From the NCBI GenBank assembly GCA_029253325.1, contig JAQWZS010000160.1:1-11606 (forward strand): a stretch of 11,606 bases of DNA. The letters run 5' to 3'. Shown one piece after another: positions 1-7,501 of the stretch. Source of the stretch: Bacteroidia bacterium. GTDB lineage: Bacteria; Bacteroidota; Bacteroidia; NS11-12g; UBA9320. The notes under the pieces are model-generated. The model was not told the origin of the DNA, did no database searches, and saw only the letters and a program-made list of their open reading frames with translations. The stretch's first letter is position 1; each line of letters opens with the position of its first letter. A program made the position numbers and the translations under genes.

Positions 1-875
1 CTTGCTCCAACACCCACGAACATCTCTACAAAGTCAGACCCCGACAATGAAAAGAAAGGAACATCAGCTTCACCAGCTACAGCTTTAGCCAACAATGTTT
101 TACCTGTTCCTGGAGGACCTACTAAGAGAGCTCCTTTTGGAATCTTACCCCCAAGTTCTGAATACTTTTTGGGATTCTTCAAAAAATCCACAATTTCCAT
201 TACTTCCTCTTTCGCCCCCTCTAGTCCAGCTACATCTTTAAACGTAACATTCACTTTGGTATCCTTATCAAAAAGTTGAGCTTTAGACTTTCCAATGCTA
301 AATATTTGCCCTCCACCCGGTCCTGCACCTCCACCCATTCTCCGCATAATAAACATCCATATCAATCCAAACACCACAATGTATAACACTATAGAAACTA
401 ATGGGTTATCCCAAAAATTCTCTTTTACTTCAGGATTTATAACTACTTTGCTAGAGGATGGTAGCTCTTTTTGAGCTTCCTTTACTTGATTATTAAAAAA
501 CTCGTAATCCCCAATATCTGAAAGGTAATAGGTATAAGCATTTGAACCCGAAAAAGCACTTTCAGGAATATCCTTTTTATATTCTTCTGCCTTCTTAGCA
601 TCGTCTGTTAAGTATATTTCCGCTCGGCTTCTATTGATTACGCTAATTTTTTTAACGTCTCCATTTTCAACCATCGACAACACACGTTCTACAGTGACCT
701 GCTTACCTCCAGTCGGATTTAAGAAAGTCATGACTAGGAAAACAACTGCTAATATGGCATATATCCAGACATAATTGAATTTTGGCTTTCCTCCTTTATT
801 CTTCTTCATGTCAAATGGATTAGGTCTATCTCCTTGATTTTTAGGCTTCCCCGACTTATTATTTTGTTTAGACAT
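1..875 (-). CDS. ftsH: ATP-dependent zinc metalloprotease FtsH, N-terminal part (cut by window edge)
   Basis: FtsH is a hexameric inner-membrane AAA+ protease that extracts and degrades membrane and short-lived cytosolic proteins. Translating the minus strand from the ATG at 875 gives 291 complete codons with no stop before the edge. Visible: a basic, Gly/Lys/Asn-rich cytoplasmic tail (about 1-33), TM1 (about 34-52), a periplasmic domain of roughly 105 residues, TM2 (about 158-177), a Gly-rich linker with MRRMGGGAG, then the AAA start with FKDVAGLEGAKEE (212-224), Walker A GPPGTGKT (253-260) and the pore-loop FVG (286-288). Walker B, the second region of homology and the HEXXH protease domain lie beyond position 1. 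The gene is divergent from kbl. No clear TAnnTTTG element was found upstream on this strand. The ATG is chosen because it opens directly into the usual hydrophilic tail. Identity is very sure; intactness cannot be judged. Confidence 0.96.
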   Translation of the reverse strand, partial: MSKQNNKSGKPKNQGDRPNPFDMKKNKGGKPKFNYVWIYAILAVVFLVMTFLNPTGGKQVTVERVLSMVENGDVKKISVINRSRAEIYLTDDAKKAEEYKKDIPESAFSGSNAYTYYLSDIGDYEFFNNQVKEAQKELPSSSKVVINPEVKENFWDNPLVSIVLYIVVFGLIWMFIMRRMGGGAGPGGGQIFSIGKSKAQLFDKDTKVNVTFKDVAGLEGAKEEVMEIVDFLKNPKKYSELGGKIPKGALLVGPPGTGKTLLAKAVAGEADVPFFSLSGSDFVEMFVGVGA

Positions 876-971
876 TAAATTAGATGATCTATTTAGTAAT
901 ACACTAACAAGCATTATGCCATTCCGTTTTATACCTCGATAGTCAGGTTAATCATCGTTTTTTTATTTCCT

Positions 972-988
972 GCATTACTATATAATGC
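972..988. repeat. Small inverted repeat in the ftsH-kbl divergent spacer
   Basis: GCATTA (972-977) and TAATGC (983-988) form a perfect 6-bp inverted repeat around a 5-nt centre. An extra copy of the same word, AAGCATTA, lies at 909-916 and is the inverse of TAATGCTT at 983-990. The 170-nt spacer (876-1045) holds no gene. The repeats could be operator half-sites for the divergent pair, but chance is quite possible in AT-rich DNA. Confidence 0.3.
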
Positions 989-1014
989 TTAATCAATGTT
1001 ATGTCAATTATTTT

Positions 1015-1022
1015 TAAGTTTG
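1015..1022 (+). promoter_or_regulatory. Candidate -7 promoter element (TAAGTTTG) for kbl
   Basis: TAAGTTTG matches the Bacteroidota primary-sigma -7 consensus TAnnTTTG. It ends 23 nt before the ATG at 1046, implying a 5' leader of roughly 15-20 nt. No convincing -33 TTTG was seen at the usual distance. Its position argues against the in-frame upstream ATG at 1001, which would precede the transcript start. Confidence 0.5.
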
Positions 1023-1045
1023 TGACCTACAAAATAAAAACACAC

Positions 1046-2236
1046 ATGTACGACTCATTGCAAGCTAAACTAACCCAAGAATTATCAGAAATTAAAGAAG
1101 CTGGTCTTTTCAAAAATGAACGCATCATTACAACCCCTCAAGGTGCAAATATTCAAACCAATAATGGAAATGAAGTAATCAATTTTTGTGCAAATAATTA
1201 CTTAGGACTAAGCTCTCATCCTAAGGTTATTCAAGCGGCAAAGGATGCAATTGATTCGCATGGTTATGGCATGTCGTCTGTTCGATTTATTTGTGGCACG
1301 CAAGACATTCACAAAGAATTAGAACAAAAAATATCTGAATACCTAGGTACAGAAGATACTATTTTATATGCTGCAGCTTTTGATGCAAATGGTGGAGTTT
1401 TCGAACCACTTTTTGACAACCAAGATGCTATTATATCTGATGCTCTTAATCATGCTAGCATTATAGATGGAGTGCGACTCTGTAAAGCTCATCGATACCG
1501 CTATGAACACAATAACATGGAGGATCTTGAACGATGCCTTCAAGAAAGTCAAACGCACCGAAATAGAATCATTGTTACCGATGGTTCCTTTTCTATGGAT
1601 GGCACCATTGCCCAGCTTGACAAAATAGTGGTCCTAGCCAATAAATACAATGCAACTGTAATGATTGACGAATGCCATAGTTCAGGTTTTTTGGGTAAAA
1701 CCGGAAGAGGTACACACGAACACTGTGGAGTCATGGGAGAAATAGAAATCATTACTGGCACTTTAGGAAAAGCTCTGGGCGGTGCAAGTGGAGGTTTCAC
1801 ATCTGGAAAAAAAGAAATCATAGAAATGCTTCGGCAGAAATCACGTCCATATCTATTTTCAAACACCCTTGCTCCAAGTATTGTAGGAGCGAGTATTGCT
1901 GTTTTAGATATGCTTAGCGAAACTACAGAACTAAGAGATAAGCTTGAACACAACACACAATATTTCAGAACAAAAATGATAGCGGCTGGATTTGATATCA
2001 CACCTGGAGTTCACCCAATCGTTCCAATTATGTTGTATGATGCAGTGACTGCACAAGAAATGGCGAATAAATTGTTGGATGAAGGAATTTATGTAATTGG
2101 TTTCTATTTCCCTGTAGTGCCTAAAGGAAAAGCAAGAATACGAGTTCAGCTATCTGCAGCACATGAGCAACATCATTTAGAAAAAGCGATAAACGCATTT
2201 ATCAAAGTGGGCAAAGGGATGAATGTAATTGATTAG
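1046..2236 (+). CDS. kbl: Glycine C-acetyltransferase (2-amino-3-ketobutyrate CoA ligase)
   Basis: This PLP enzyme of the alpha-oxoamine synthase family cleaves 2-amino-3-ketobutyrate with CoA to glycine and acetyl-CoA, the second step of threonine breakdown after threonine dehydrogenase. The 396-residue product is of normal Kbl length. Visible motifs are NFCANNYLGL (46-55), FDANGG (112-117), SDALNHASIIDG (131-142) with the cofactor-stacking His136, the PLP-binding Asp208 in DECHSSGFLG, and the Schiff-base Lys242 in TGTLGKALGGASGG. DECHSSGFLG differs slightly from the DDSHAVGF form of the E. coli enzyme. The start at 1046 (MYDSLQAKL) gives the usual family N-terminus; an in-frame ATG at 1001 would add 15 untypical residues ahead of the putative promoter. 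No threonine dehydrogenase gene lies beside it. Probably monocistronic. A KBL rather than serine palmitoyltransferase or AONS assignment rests on the strong match around the PLP lysine and the DANGG region. Confidence 0.95.
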   Translation: MYDSLQAKLTQELSEIKEAGLFKNERIITTPQGANIQTNNGNEVINFCANNYLGLSSHPKVIQAAKDAIDSHGYGMSSVRFICGTQDIHKELEQKISEYLGTEDTILYAAAFDANGGVFEPLFDNQDAIISDALNHASIIDGVRLCKAHRYRYEHNNMEDLERCLQESQTHRNRIIVTDGSFSMDGTIAQLDKIVVLANKYNATVMIDECHSSGFLGKTGRGTHEHCGVMGEIEIITGTLGKALGGASGGFTSGKKEIIEMLRQKSRPYLFSNTLAPSIVGASIAVLDMLSETTELRDKLEHNTQYFRTKMIAAGFDITPGVHPIVPIMLYDAVTAQEMANKLLDEGIYVIGFYFPVVPKGKARIRVQLSAAHEQHHLEKAINAFIKVGKGMNVID

Positions 2237-2256
2237 TCATATTTTAGACAAATACT

Positions 2257-2275
2257 ATTGATTTTCCGAATCAAT
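2257..2275. terminator. Hairpin after kbl: weak terminator or operator
   Basis: ATTGATT (2257-2263) and AATCAAT (2269-2275) form a perfect 7-bp stem with a 5-nt loop, 20 nt after the kbl stop codon. The stem is AT-rich and no strong T-run follows, so it is a weak candidate for an intrinsic terminator. It also lies just upstream of the putative -7 element of the next gene (2289-2296), near where the -33 region would sit, so an operator is the alternative reading. Confidence 0.35.
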
Positions 2276-2288
2276 TGAACCATAATTT

Positions 2289-2296
2289 TACATTTG
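2289..2296 (+). promoter_or_regulatory. Candidate -7 promoter element (TACATTTG) for the spondin-domain operon
   Basis: TACATTTG fits TAnnTTTG exactly and ends 21 nt before the ATG at 2318. The implied 5' leader is about 15 nt, similar to the other candidate promoters in the window. No clear -33 TTTG is seen. Confidence 0.45.
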
Positions 2297-2317
2297 AATT
2301 CGACAAAATTTAAGATT

Positions 2318-2980
2318 ATGAAATTTTTAAGTTATTTATCCCTTTTACTAGTTTTCTTATTGGCCAATTGTGATACAGAGAAGGATAATATTATTCCAAC
2401 TGATGGCGAAACCTACCGAATTAATATAACGTTTAACTGGACAGAATCTAATCATACAAATTCATTTGGTAACTTTCCAAACAATGCTCATTTTTCTCCT
2501 GTGATTGGCTCTATTCATAAGAACAATCACTCGTTTTTTAGGACAGGAGATTTAGCAAGTCCAGGAATAAATTTAATGGCTGAAACCGGCAAAACTTCTA
2601 TCTTGTCATCTGAAATTGATTTACAAATTTCACAAGAGCTAGTTTATGATAAGTTTTTTGCTCAAGGACCTTCAAGTAATAGTGAAAATAAATTCATTTC
2701 GGAAATTAAAGCTTATAAAAATTACCATTTTTTAAGCCTGGTTTCCATGATTGCACCAAGCCCTGATTGGTTCATTGCAACACGAAATGTCAACCTTAAA
2801 AATGAGTATGGTACATGGAAAGATGAAATTACACTTGATATTCATGGTTATGACTCGGGGACAGATTCTGGAGAAGAATTTACCTCGATAAATAATCCTA
2901 CCTCACCCGTTGAAGAAATCAAACGATTTGAGGGAGGCAATGATATTGTATTTGCTATTGCAACTATAACCAAACAGTAA
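2318..2980 (+). CDS. Spondin_N domain lipoprotein
   Basis: The 220-residue product opens with a lipoprotein signal (MKFLSYL, hydrophobic core, lipobox LLANC), so Cys18 would be lipidated after signal peptidase II cleavage. The rest, about 30-215, resembles the Spondin_N (F-spondin FS) domain. In order it shows FNW (39-41), FPNNAHFSPVIG (53-64) followed by a histidine, GDLASPGI (77-84), AETG (88-91), the hallmark SMIAPSPDWF (143-152), a Trp at 167 and an acidic YDSGTDSGEEF (178-188), then NNP and P. In animal F-spondin this domain is a C2-like beta-sandwich of secreted matrix proteins. Its role in bacteria is not established. The gene is followed 7 nt later by a beta-barrel protein gene, suggesting a joint envelope role. 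The start at 2318 is chosen over in-frame codons upstream because it begins the signal peptide and leaves room for the promoter. The domain call comes from motif recognition, not a profile search. Confidence 0.82.
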   Translation: MKFLSYLSLLLVFLLANCDTEKDNIIPTDGETYRINITFNWTESNHTNSFGNFPNNAHFSPVIGSIHKNNHSFFRTGDLASPGINLMAETGKTSILSSEIDLQISQELVYDKFFAQGPSSNSENKFISEIKAYKNYHFLSLVSMIAPSPDWFIATRNVNLKNEYGTWKDEITLDIHGYDSGTDSGEEFTSINNPTSPVEEIKRFEGGNDIVFAIATITKQ

Positions 2981-2987
2981 ATAAGCT

Positions 2988-3602
2988 ATGAAATTTCTAC
3001 TAGTCATAATTTTAACCTCCACCCAGTTGTTTTGCTCAGGAAGCACTTTACACGTGAAAGACAATCCAAAAAAAACTCATTTTGGAGTCGCTATTGGAAC
3101 AGAATCCGGAAGGGTAATCGGACATGGTCCGTCCATGTTTGCATTAGGAATTACTCCCCCATCCATAGGTTTTAATGCTTACCTCTTTTATGCTGAAAAA
3201 TCCACTCGCAAAAAATGGGGTAAAGAATATTCTATCGGATTTTCTCAAAGAGGATTTGTCGTTGATGGTCAATCTTATAAAGAAGATCTTTCACTTGATT
3301 ATATCAATTTAACTGCTGGATTTTATAAACCTTATGCCAAAAAATCTTCTTTACACCTAGATGGATACTTATCCTACCTGTTAACTGCAACTTATCAACT
3401 TGGAAAATCCCCAATCTATAATGTAAAAAGTAATTATAAGCCTTTAGATGTTGGTTTAAGTGCTTCATATAATTACAATATCACACATCGCTTAGGACTT
3501 CGATTAACTCAGAATATTGGATTACTACCCTTAGATCAAGGCAATAGTATAACGGAACTTAATAATTCAACGGTTTTGTCTATTATTTTTGATTTATTAT
3601 AA
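2988..3602 (+). CDS. Outer-membrane beta-barrel protein (PorT-like/OMP_b-brl type)
   Basis: The 204-residue protein has an N-terminal hydrophobic signal (about 1-18). Cys16 follows QLF, which is a poor lipobox, so signal peptidase I export is more likely. After it come alternating amphipathic strands rich in Gly and aromatics: FGVAIGTESG (32-41), IGFNAYLFYAE (60-70), YSIGFSQRGFVV (81-92), LDYINLTAGFYKPY (103-116), LHLDGYLSYLL (122-132), LDVGLSASYNYNI (153-165), LGLRLTQNIGLLPL (169-182) and a last strand STVLSIIFDLL. The order ('QRGF', 'YINLTAGFYKPY', final 'NIGL..L') is like the small Bacteroidota barrels annotated as PorT family/outer membrane beta-barrel protein, probably eight strands. The last strand lacks the terminal Phe common in proteobacterial barrels. 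It is very probably cotranscribed with the Spondin_N lipoprotein gene 7 nt upstream. No substrate can be named. Confidence 0.7.
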   Translation: MKFLLVIILTSTQLFCSGSTLHVKDNPKKTHFGVAIGTESGRVIGHGPSMFALGITPPSIGFNAYLFYAEKSTRKKWGKEYSIGFSQRGFVVDGQSYKEDLSLDYINLTAGFYKPYAKKSSLHLDGYLSYLLTATYQLGKSPIYNVKSNYKPLDVGLSASYNYNITHRLGLRLTQNIGLLPLDQGNSITELNNSTVLSIIFDLL

Positions 3603-3689
3603 TAGAGCTAAACCAATATTAATAAGTATTTATAAGAAGGCTCAAAAATAACAGTGAATTAAGCATCCGATATTACTTATTTAGTTAAT

Positions 3690-3697
3690 TAAATTTG
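3690..3697 (+). promoter_or_regulatory. Candidate -7 element (TAAATTTG) abutting the fhs start codon
   Basis: TAAATTTG matches TAnnTTTG and ends only 7 nt before the fhs ATG at 3705. If used, transcription would begin at or within a few bases of the start codon, giving a leaderless or near-leaderless mRNA. No good -33 TTTG is visible about 20 nt upstream, so chance occurrence remains possible. The rest of the 102-nt spacer (3603-3704) is AT-rich and shows no convincing terminator. Confidence 0.4.
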
Positions 3698-3704
3698 CCG
3701 ACAA

Positions 3705-5372
3705 ATGTCTGATATCTCCATAGCACAAAGTATCCAAATGCAACACATCAATGAGGTTGCAGCAAAGCTGAATATCCCCAACGAAGAACTGGAGCACTAT
3801 GGCAAGTACAAAGCCAAACTTCCACTTCATCTAATTCGAGAAGCATCTATTGAAAAATCAAACTTAATCCTCGTGACTGCTCTAACACCAACTCCTGCTG
3901 GTGAAGGAAAAACTACAGTATCCATCGGACTTAATGAGGGGTTTAATCAGCTTGGTAAAAAATCAGTTGTTGTTCTAAGAGAACCTTCCCTTGGTCCTGT
4001 GTTTGGAATTAAAGGAGGAGCAGCTGGTGGCGGACATTCTCAAGTTGTCCCTATGGAAGACATCAATCTTCATTTTACTGGAGACTTTAATGCCGTTGAA
4101 AAAGCTAATAATTTGTTGAGTTCACTCATCGACAATAATCTTCAAAGTAAAAAAAGGAGTCTTAACATAGATCCTCGTACCATTGTATGGAAACGCGTCA
4201 TCGATCTCAATGATCGATCATTAAGAGACATTACCATTGGTCTGGGTGGAACTGCAAATGGAATACCCCGACAAGACGGATTTAATATTACAGCAGCAAG
4301 CGAAATTATGGCGATTCTTTGTATGGCAAAAGATATTAAAGACCTCAAACAAAAATTAGGTAGCATTTTTATTGGCTACACCTTTGATAAAAAACCCATT
4401 TATGCCAAAGATCTGAACGCTGAAAATGCAATGGCACTTCTACTCAAAGATGCGATAAAACCCAATTTAGTTCAAACCCTCGAACACAATCCGGCTATTA
4501 TCCATGGTGGACCATTTGCTAATATTGCCCAAGGAACAAATACTATAATCGCGACAAAAATGGGGATGTCTCTTGCAGACTACACCATTACTGAAGCGGG
4601 CTTTGGTGCAGATTTGGGAGCAGAGAAATTTTTGAATATCAAATGTGAATACGCTCAACTAAAACCTAAAGTTGTTGTTATGGTTGCTACTATCAGAGCA
4701 CTAAGACATCACGGTGGGTCTCCAAAAGAAGAATATGACACCCCAAATCTAGAGCGTATAGAACGTGGGTTTGAAAACTTAAAAAAACATTTGGAGAACA
4801 TGCAAAAATTCGGACTATCTCGAGTTGTAGCTATAAATCATTTTCCAACAGATAGTCAAGAAGAAATTGACTGGTTGATTCAAGCATGTCGATTAATAGG
4901 TATTAAAGCAGTAGTCAGTAAAGGTTGGGCCGAAGGAGGAAAAGGAACTACAGAATTAGCCGCGGCGGTCATTCAAGAAATTACTAATAATTCTTCTGAT
5001 TTTAAACCCCTTTACCAAAAAAAGGACCCTATTAAAGAAAAGATTGAAACCATTGCCAAAGAAATTTATGGAGCGGAGGGTGTAGATTATTCCTCAAAAG
5101 CTGAACGGGACCTGAAAAGCATCGAAAAACTTAATTTAAATGATCTACCAATTTGCATGGCAAAAACCCAAAAATCATTTTCAGATCAAGAAAAGTTGCG
5201 TGGACGACCTACTGACTTTAGAGTATCGGTGCGAGAATTTGAAATTGCAGCAGGTGCTGGATTTATCATCCCAATCTTGGGAAATATGATGCGTATGCCA
5301 GGTCTTCCAAGTATCCCTGCTAGTGAAGGAATGAACATCGATGAGAATGGCGTAATTTCTGGATTAAGTTAG
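3705..5372 (+). CDS. fhs: Formate-tetrahydrofolate ligase (formyltetrahydrofolate synthetase)
   Basis: The enzyme joins formate to tetrahydrofolate using ATP, making 10-formyl-THF for purine, formyl-Met and one-carbon metabolism in the cytosol. The 555-residue length is normal for bacterial monofunctional enzymes. The ATP loop TPTPAGEGKTT (61-71) is present. The first family signature GIKGGAAGGG (101-110) is followed by HSQVVPMEDINLHFTGD, so His111 sits where many members have Tyr. EAGFGADLGAEKF (297-309), the second signature VATIRALRHHGG (327-338) and the C-terminal MMRMPGLPSIPASEGM are intact. The start MSDISIAQSIQM matches the family's N-terminal pattern, and an internal Met12 is less likely. 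No folD or formate gene lies nearby. The next gene is convergent, with only 6 nt between the stop codons. Confidence 0.97.
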   Translation: MSDISIAQSIQMQHINEVAAKLNIPNEELEHYGKYKAKLPLHLIREASIEKSNLILVTALTPTPAGEGKTTVSIGLNEGFNQLGKKSVVVLREPSLGPVFGIKGGAAGGGHSQVVPMEDINLHFTGDFNAVEKANNLLSSLIDNNLQSKKRSLNIDPRTIVWKRVIDLNDRSLRDITIGLGGTANGIPRQDGFNITAASEIMAILCMAKDIKDLKQKLGSIFIGYTFDKKPIYAKDLNAENAMALLLKDAIKPNLVQTLEHNPAIIHGGPFANIAQGTNTIIATKMGMSLADYTITEAGFGADLGAEKFLNIKCEYAQLKPKVVVMVATIRALRHHGGSPKEEYDTPNLERIERGFENLKKHLENMQKFGLSRVVAINHFPTDSQEEIDWLIQACRLIGIKAVVSKGWAEGGKGTTELAAAVIQEITNNSSDFKPLYQKKDPIKEKIETIAKEIYGAEGVDYSSKAERDLKSIEKLNLNDLPICMAKTQKSFSDQEKLRGRPTDFRVSVREFEIAAGAGFIIPILGNMMRMPGLPSIPASEGMNIDENGVISGLS

Positions 5373-5378
5373 TCTAGA

Positions 5379-6026
5379 TTAGCTCTTTTTTTGAGCCAAA
5401 ATATAATCTCCAAACCCATACCAATCCCAATAAACTCCACCTCTAACATATCCCTTTGTTAGGGTTTGAAGTGGGATTTTTATAGCCATTAGAGCAATAT
5501 TAACCCAGCTTCTATTTTTCCCCGCAGACCTTACTCCAAAGTTGTTTCGCATAAAAATATTGGCCACTTCTTTAATTGAATAAATTCTAACGTGTGTATC
5601 ATCATCAAAAAAGTTGAGTGTTTCTCGTTTGCTTGGAAAGGAAGCACTTGCCTCGCATGGAAATTCGATATAAAACAACCCTCCTTTTTTTAACTTATGA
5701 AATAATAAAGGCAGCACTTTGTCTCCATTATGAAGGTGCTCTATCACATGGCTCATGATAATCACATCATAAGAGTTATCCGTTATTTTGTCAAAATCAA
5801 GTTTAGTTAAATCCAATTGAATGAAGTCATCCATAGCCTTAATATCCTCAGGTGTGTTATCATAATTGGCATCCCTATCTACACCAGTATAATGACAATC
5901 AGACAACCACTTTTTAGTAATGGAACTGGAATGACTACCTGACCCAATGTCTAATATCCTCAGATCAGAACGTTCACTAAACTTCTGAATAGTTTTTATT
6001 CGAAAAGGTTTTAGTTTGACACTCAT
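5379..6026 (-). CDS. Class I SAM-dependent methyltransferase, substrate unknown
   Basis: The 215-residue protein has the Rossmann-type methyltransferase core. Motif I is ILDIGSGSHSS (24-34), the acidic end of strand 2 is YTGVDRD (46-52), DLTKLDF (72-78) lies near motif II, and DVIIMSHVIEHLHNGD (87-102) is the post-II block. LKKGGLFYIEFP (112-123) is motif III. This puts it in the Methyltransf_11/23-like group that modifies small molecules, lipids or sugars; the substrate cannot be read from sequence. No signal peptide or membrane span is clear. A C-terminal aromatic stretch, VYWDWYGFGDY (198-208), may form the substrate side. Its ATG lies 3 nt after the fumC stop, so it is almost certainly expressed from the fumC transcript, although no functional link to fumarase is known. 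The 3' end is convergent with fhs. Confidence 0.85.
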   Translation of the reverse strand: MSVKLKPFRIKTIQKFSERSDLRILDIGSGSHSSSITKKWLSDCHYTGVDRDANYDNTPEDIKAMDDFIQLDLTKLDFDKITDNSYDVIIMSHVIEHLHNGDKVLPLLFHKLKKGGLFYIEFPCEASASFPSKRETLNFFDDDTHVRIYSIKEVANIFMRNNFGVRSAGKNRSWVNIALMAIKIPLQTLTKGYVRGGVYWDWYGFGDYILAQKKS

Positions 6027-6029
6027 AAT

Positions 6030-7433
6030 CTAAAATCCAAGCTCTGTATCGCCGCACATATCTTCTGGACGAACCCATTGATCAAACTCTACTGCTGTCA
6101 AAAAACCCAATTCAATAGCAGCTGCTTTCAATGTGCTATTATCTGCATATGCTTTTTTAGCAATTTTTGCAGCTTTGTCATAACCAATATGTGTATTTAA
6201 AGCTGTAACTAGCATCAGGGAATTGTCTAATTTATTTTTAATCTCAGCTAGGTTAGGTTCTATCCCTACTACACAATTGTCATTAAATGACAGACATGCT
6301 TGACCTAGTATCCTTGCACTTTGAAGCAAATTTGCAGCAATCAATGGTTTAAAGACATTGAGCTCAAAATGACCATTGCTACCTCCAATGCTCACAGCCA
6401 CATCATTTCCCATGACCTGTGCACAAACCATGGTCAACGCTTCACACTGGGTAGGATTCACCTTACCTGGCATAATGGACGATCCTGGTTCATTACTTGG
6501 AATGATAATCTCACCTATTCCGCTTCTTGGCCCAGAACTCAACATCCGAATATCGTTACCGATCTTCATACAACTCACAGCAGCTCTTTTTAACGAACCA
6601 TGGAGTTCAACCATCGCATCGTGAGCAGCTAATGCCTCAAATTTGTTCTCAGCTGATCTGAAAGGCATGGCCATTTCTGCACTAATTTTTTTTGCTACTA
6701 ATTCAGCATATCCTTTAGGAGTATTCAGCCCTGTGCCGACTGCTGTTCCTCCAAGAGCTATTTCTTGTGCTCCAATCATGGCATTTTCTATCGCACTAAT
6801 GCTTAGCTCCAGTTGTCTTCGATAACCAGAAAATTCTTGACCAAGCGTAAGTGGAGTAGCATCCATAAAATGGGTTCTACCAATTTTAACCACATCCTTA
6901 AAATCTCTTGCTTTCTTTTTGAATGAATCTTTCAAAACTTGAAGCCCTGGAATGGCGAAATCCACCATCTGTTTATATACCGCTATACTCATAGCTGTAG
7001 GGAATGTATCGTTACTACTTTGCGATTTATTTACATCATCGTTGGGATGCAAAACTTTTTGCTTATCCGATAATTTACCTCCAGATAAAACGTGTCCTCG
7101 ATTAGCTATAACCTCATTGACATTCATATTACTCTGTGTACCACTTCCCGTCTGCCAAATAACCAAAGGAAACTGATCATCCAAATCTCCAACAACGATC
7201 TCATCACATACCTGTGATATAAGTTTCATTTTCTCCTCGGACAGAATTCCCAACTCATGATTTGTCATAGCAGCACATTTTTTTAATACCGCAAATGCTC
7301 TTATAATTTCGATAGGCATTCTTTGATTCCCAATTTTGAAATTTTCAAGCGAACGTTGTGTCTGAGCTGCCCAATATTTATCTGCAGGCACTTGGATATC
7401 ACCAATACTATCTGTTTCTATTCTATAATCCAT
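6030..7433 (-). CDS. fumC: Class II fumarate hydratase
   Basis: Fumarase C is an iron-independent homotetramer that hydrates fumarate to L-malate in the TCA cycle. The 467 residues match the usual length, and numbering runs almost in register with E. coli FumC. Visible are TGSGTQSNMNVNEV (95-108), HPNDDVNKSQSSND (129-142) for substrate binding, GRTHFMDATPLTLGQE (185-200) with His188, and the superfamily signature GSSIMPGKVNP (317-327) carrying the catalytic Ser of the mobile loop. The TGSGTQSNMN and KSQSSND forms favour fumarase over aspartase, although aspartase is a close relative. The start at 7433 (MDYRIETDSIGDIQVP) is the standard class II N-terminus. It heads a two-gene unit with the methyltransferase and is divergent from the secreted SPOR-like gene. 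Confidence 0.96.
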   Translation of the reverse strand: MDYRIETDSIGDIQVPADKYWAAQTQRSLENFKIGNQRMPIEIIRAFAVLKKCAAMTNHELGILSEEKMKLISQVCDEIVVGDLDDQFPLVIWQTGSGTQSNMNVNEVIANRGHVLSGGKLSDKQKVLHPNDDVNKSQSSNDTFPTAMSIAVYKQMVDFAIPGLQVLKDSFKKKARDFKDVVKIGRTHFMDATPLTLGQEFSGYRRQLELSISAIENAMIGAQEIALGGTAVGTGLNTPKGYAELVAKKISAEMAMPFRSAENKFEALAAHDAMVELHGSLKRAAVSCMKIGNDIRMLSSGPRSGIGEIIIPSNEPGSSIMPGKVNPTQCEALTMVCAQVMGNDVAVSIGGSNGHFELNVFKPLIAANLLQSARILGQACLSFNDNCVVGIEPNLAEIKNKLDNSLMLVTALNTHIGYDKAAKIAKKAYADNSTLKAAAIELGFLTAVEFDQWVRPEDMCGDTELGF

Positions 7434-7451
7434 TGTACATTAAAGTATATG

Positions 7452-7459
7452 CAAAGTTA
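7452..7459 (-). promoter_or_regulatory. Candidate -7 promoter element (TAACTTTG) for fumC
   Basis: Read on the minus strand, 7459-7452 is TAACTTTG followed by C, an exact TAnnTTTG match that ends 18 nt before the fumC ATG. The predicted leader is a dozen or so nucleotides. The -33 region lacks an evident TTTG. Confidence 0.5.
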
Positions 7460-7501
7460 GTTATTCACAAATCTTATCAGAATATCATGGAATCTAAATT
7501 A

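Noticed and set aside
1001..1045. Upstream in-frame ATG that would lengthen kbl by 15 residues
   Set aside because: The extra residues do not fit the family N-terminus and the ATG lies upstream of the candidate -7 element at 1015-1022.
1549..2001. 150-codon open frame on the minus strand inside kbl
   Set aside because: It is antisense to a well-conserved enzyme, has no recognisable motif and no promoter-like context.
4005..4085. His111 in place of Tyr in the first Fhs signature as a sign of altered function
   Set aside because: The surrounding motif is intact, and I recall other family members carrying GGGHSQ, so it is normal variation.
5379..5399. TTAGCTC / GAGCCAA hairpin with a T7 loop between convergent fhs and the methyltransferase gene
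   Set aside because: It lies within the last codons of the methyltransferase gene, its plus-strand stem has a mismatch, and no T-run follows the stem on either strand, so it is not a convincing terminator.
6321..7176. Several plus-strand open frames of 60-90 codons inside fumC
   Set aside because: All are shadows of the conserved minus-strand fumarase frame and overlap each other.
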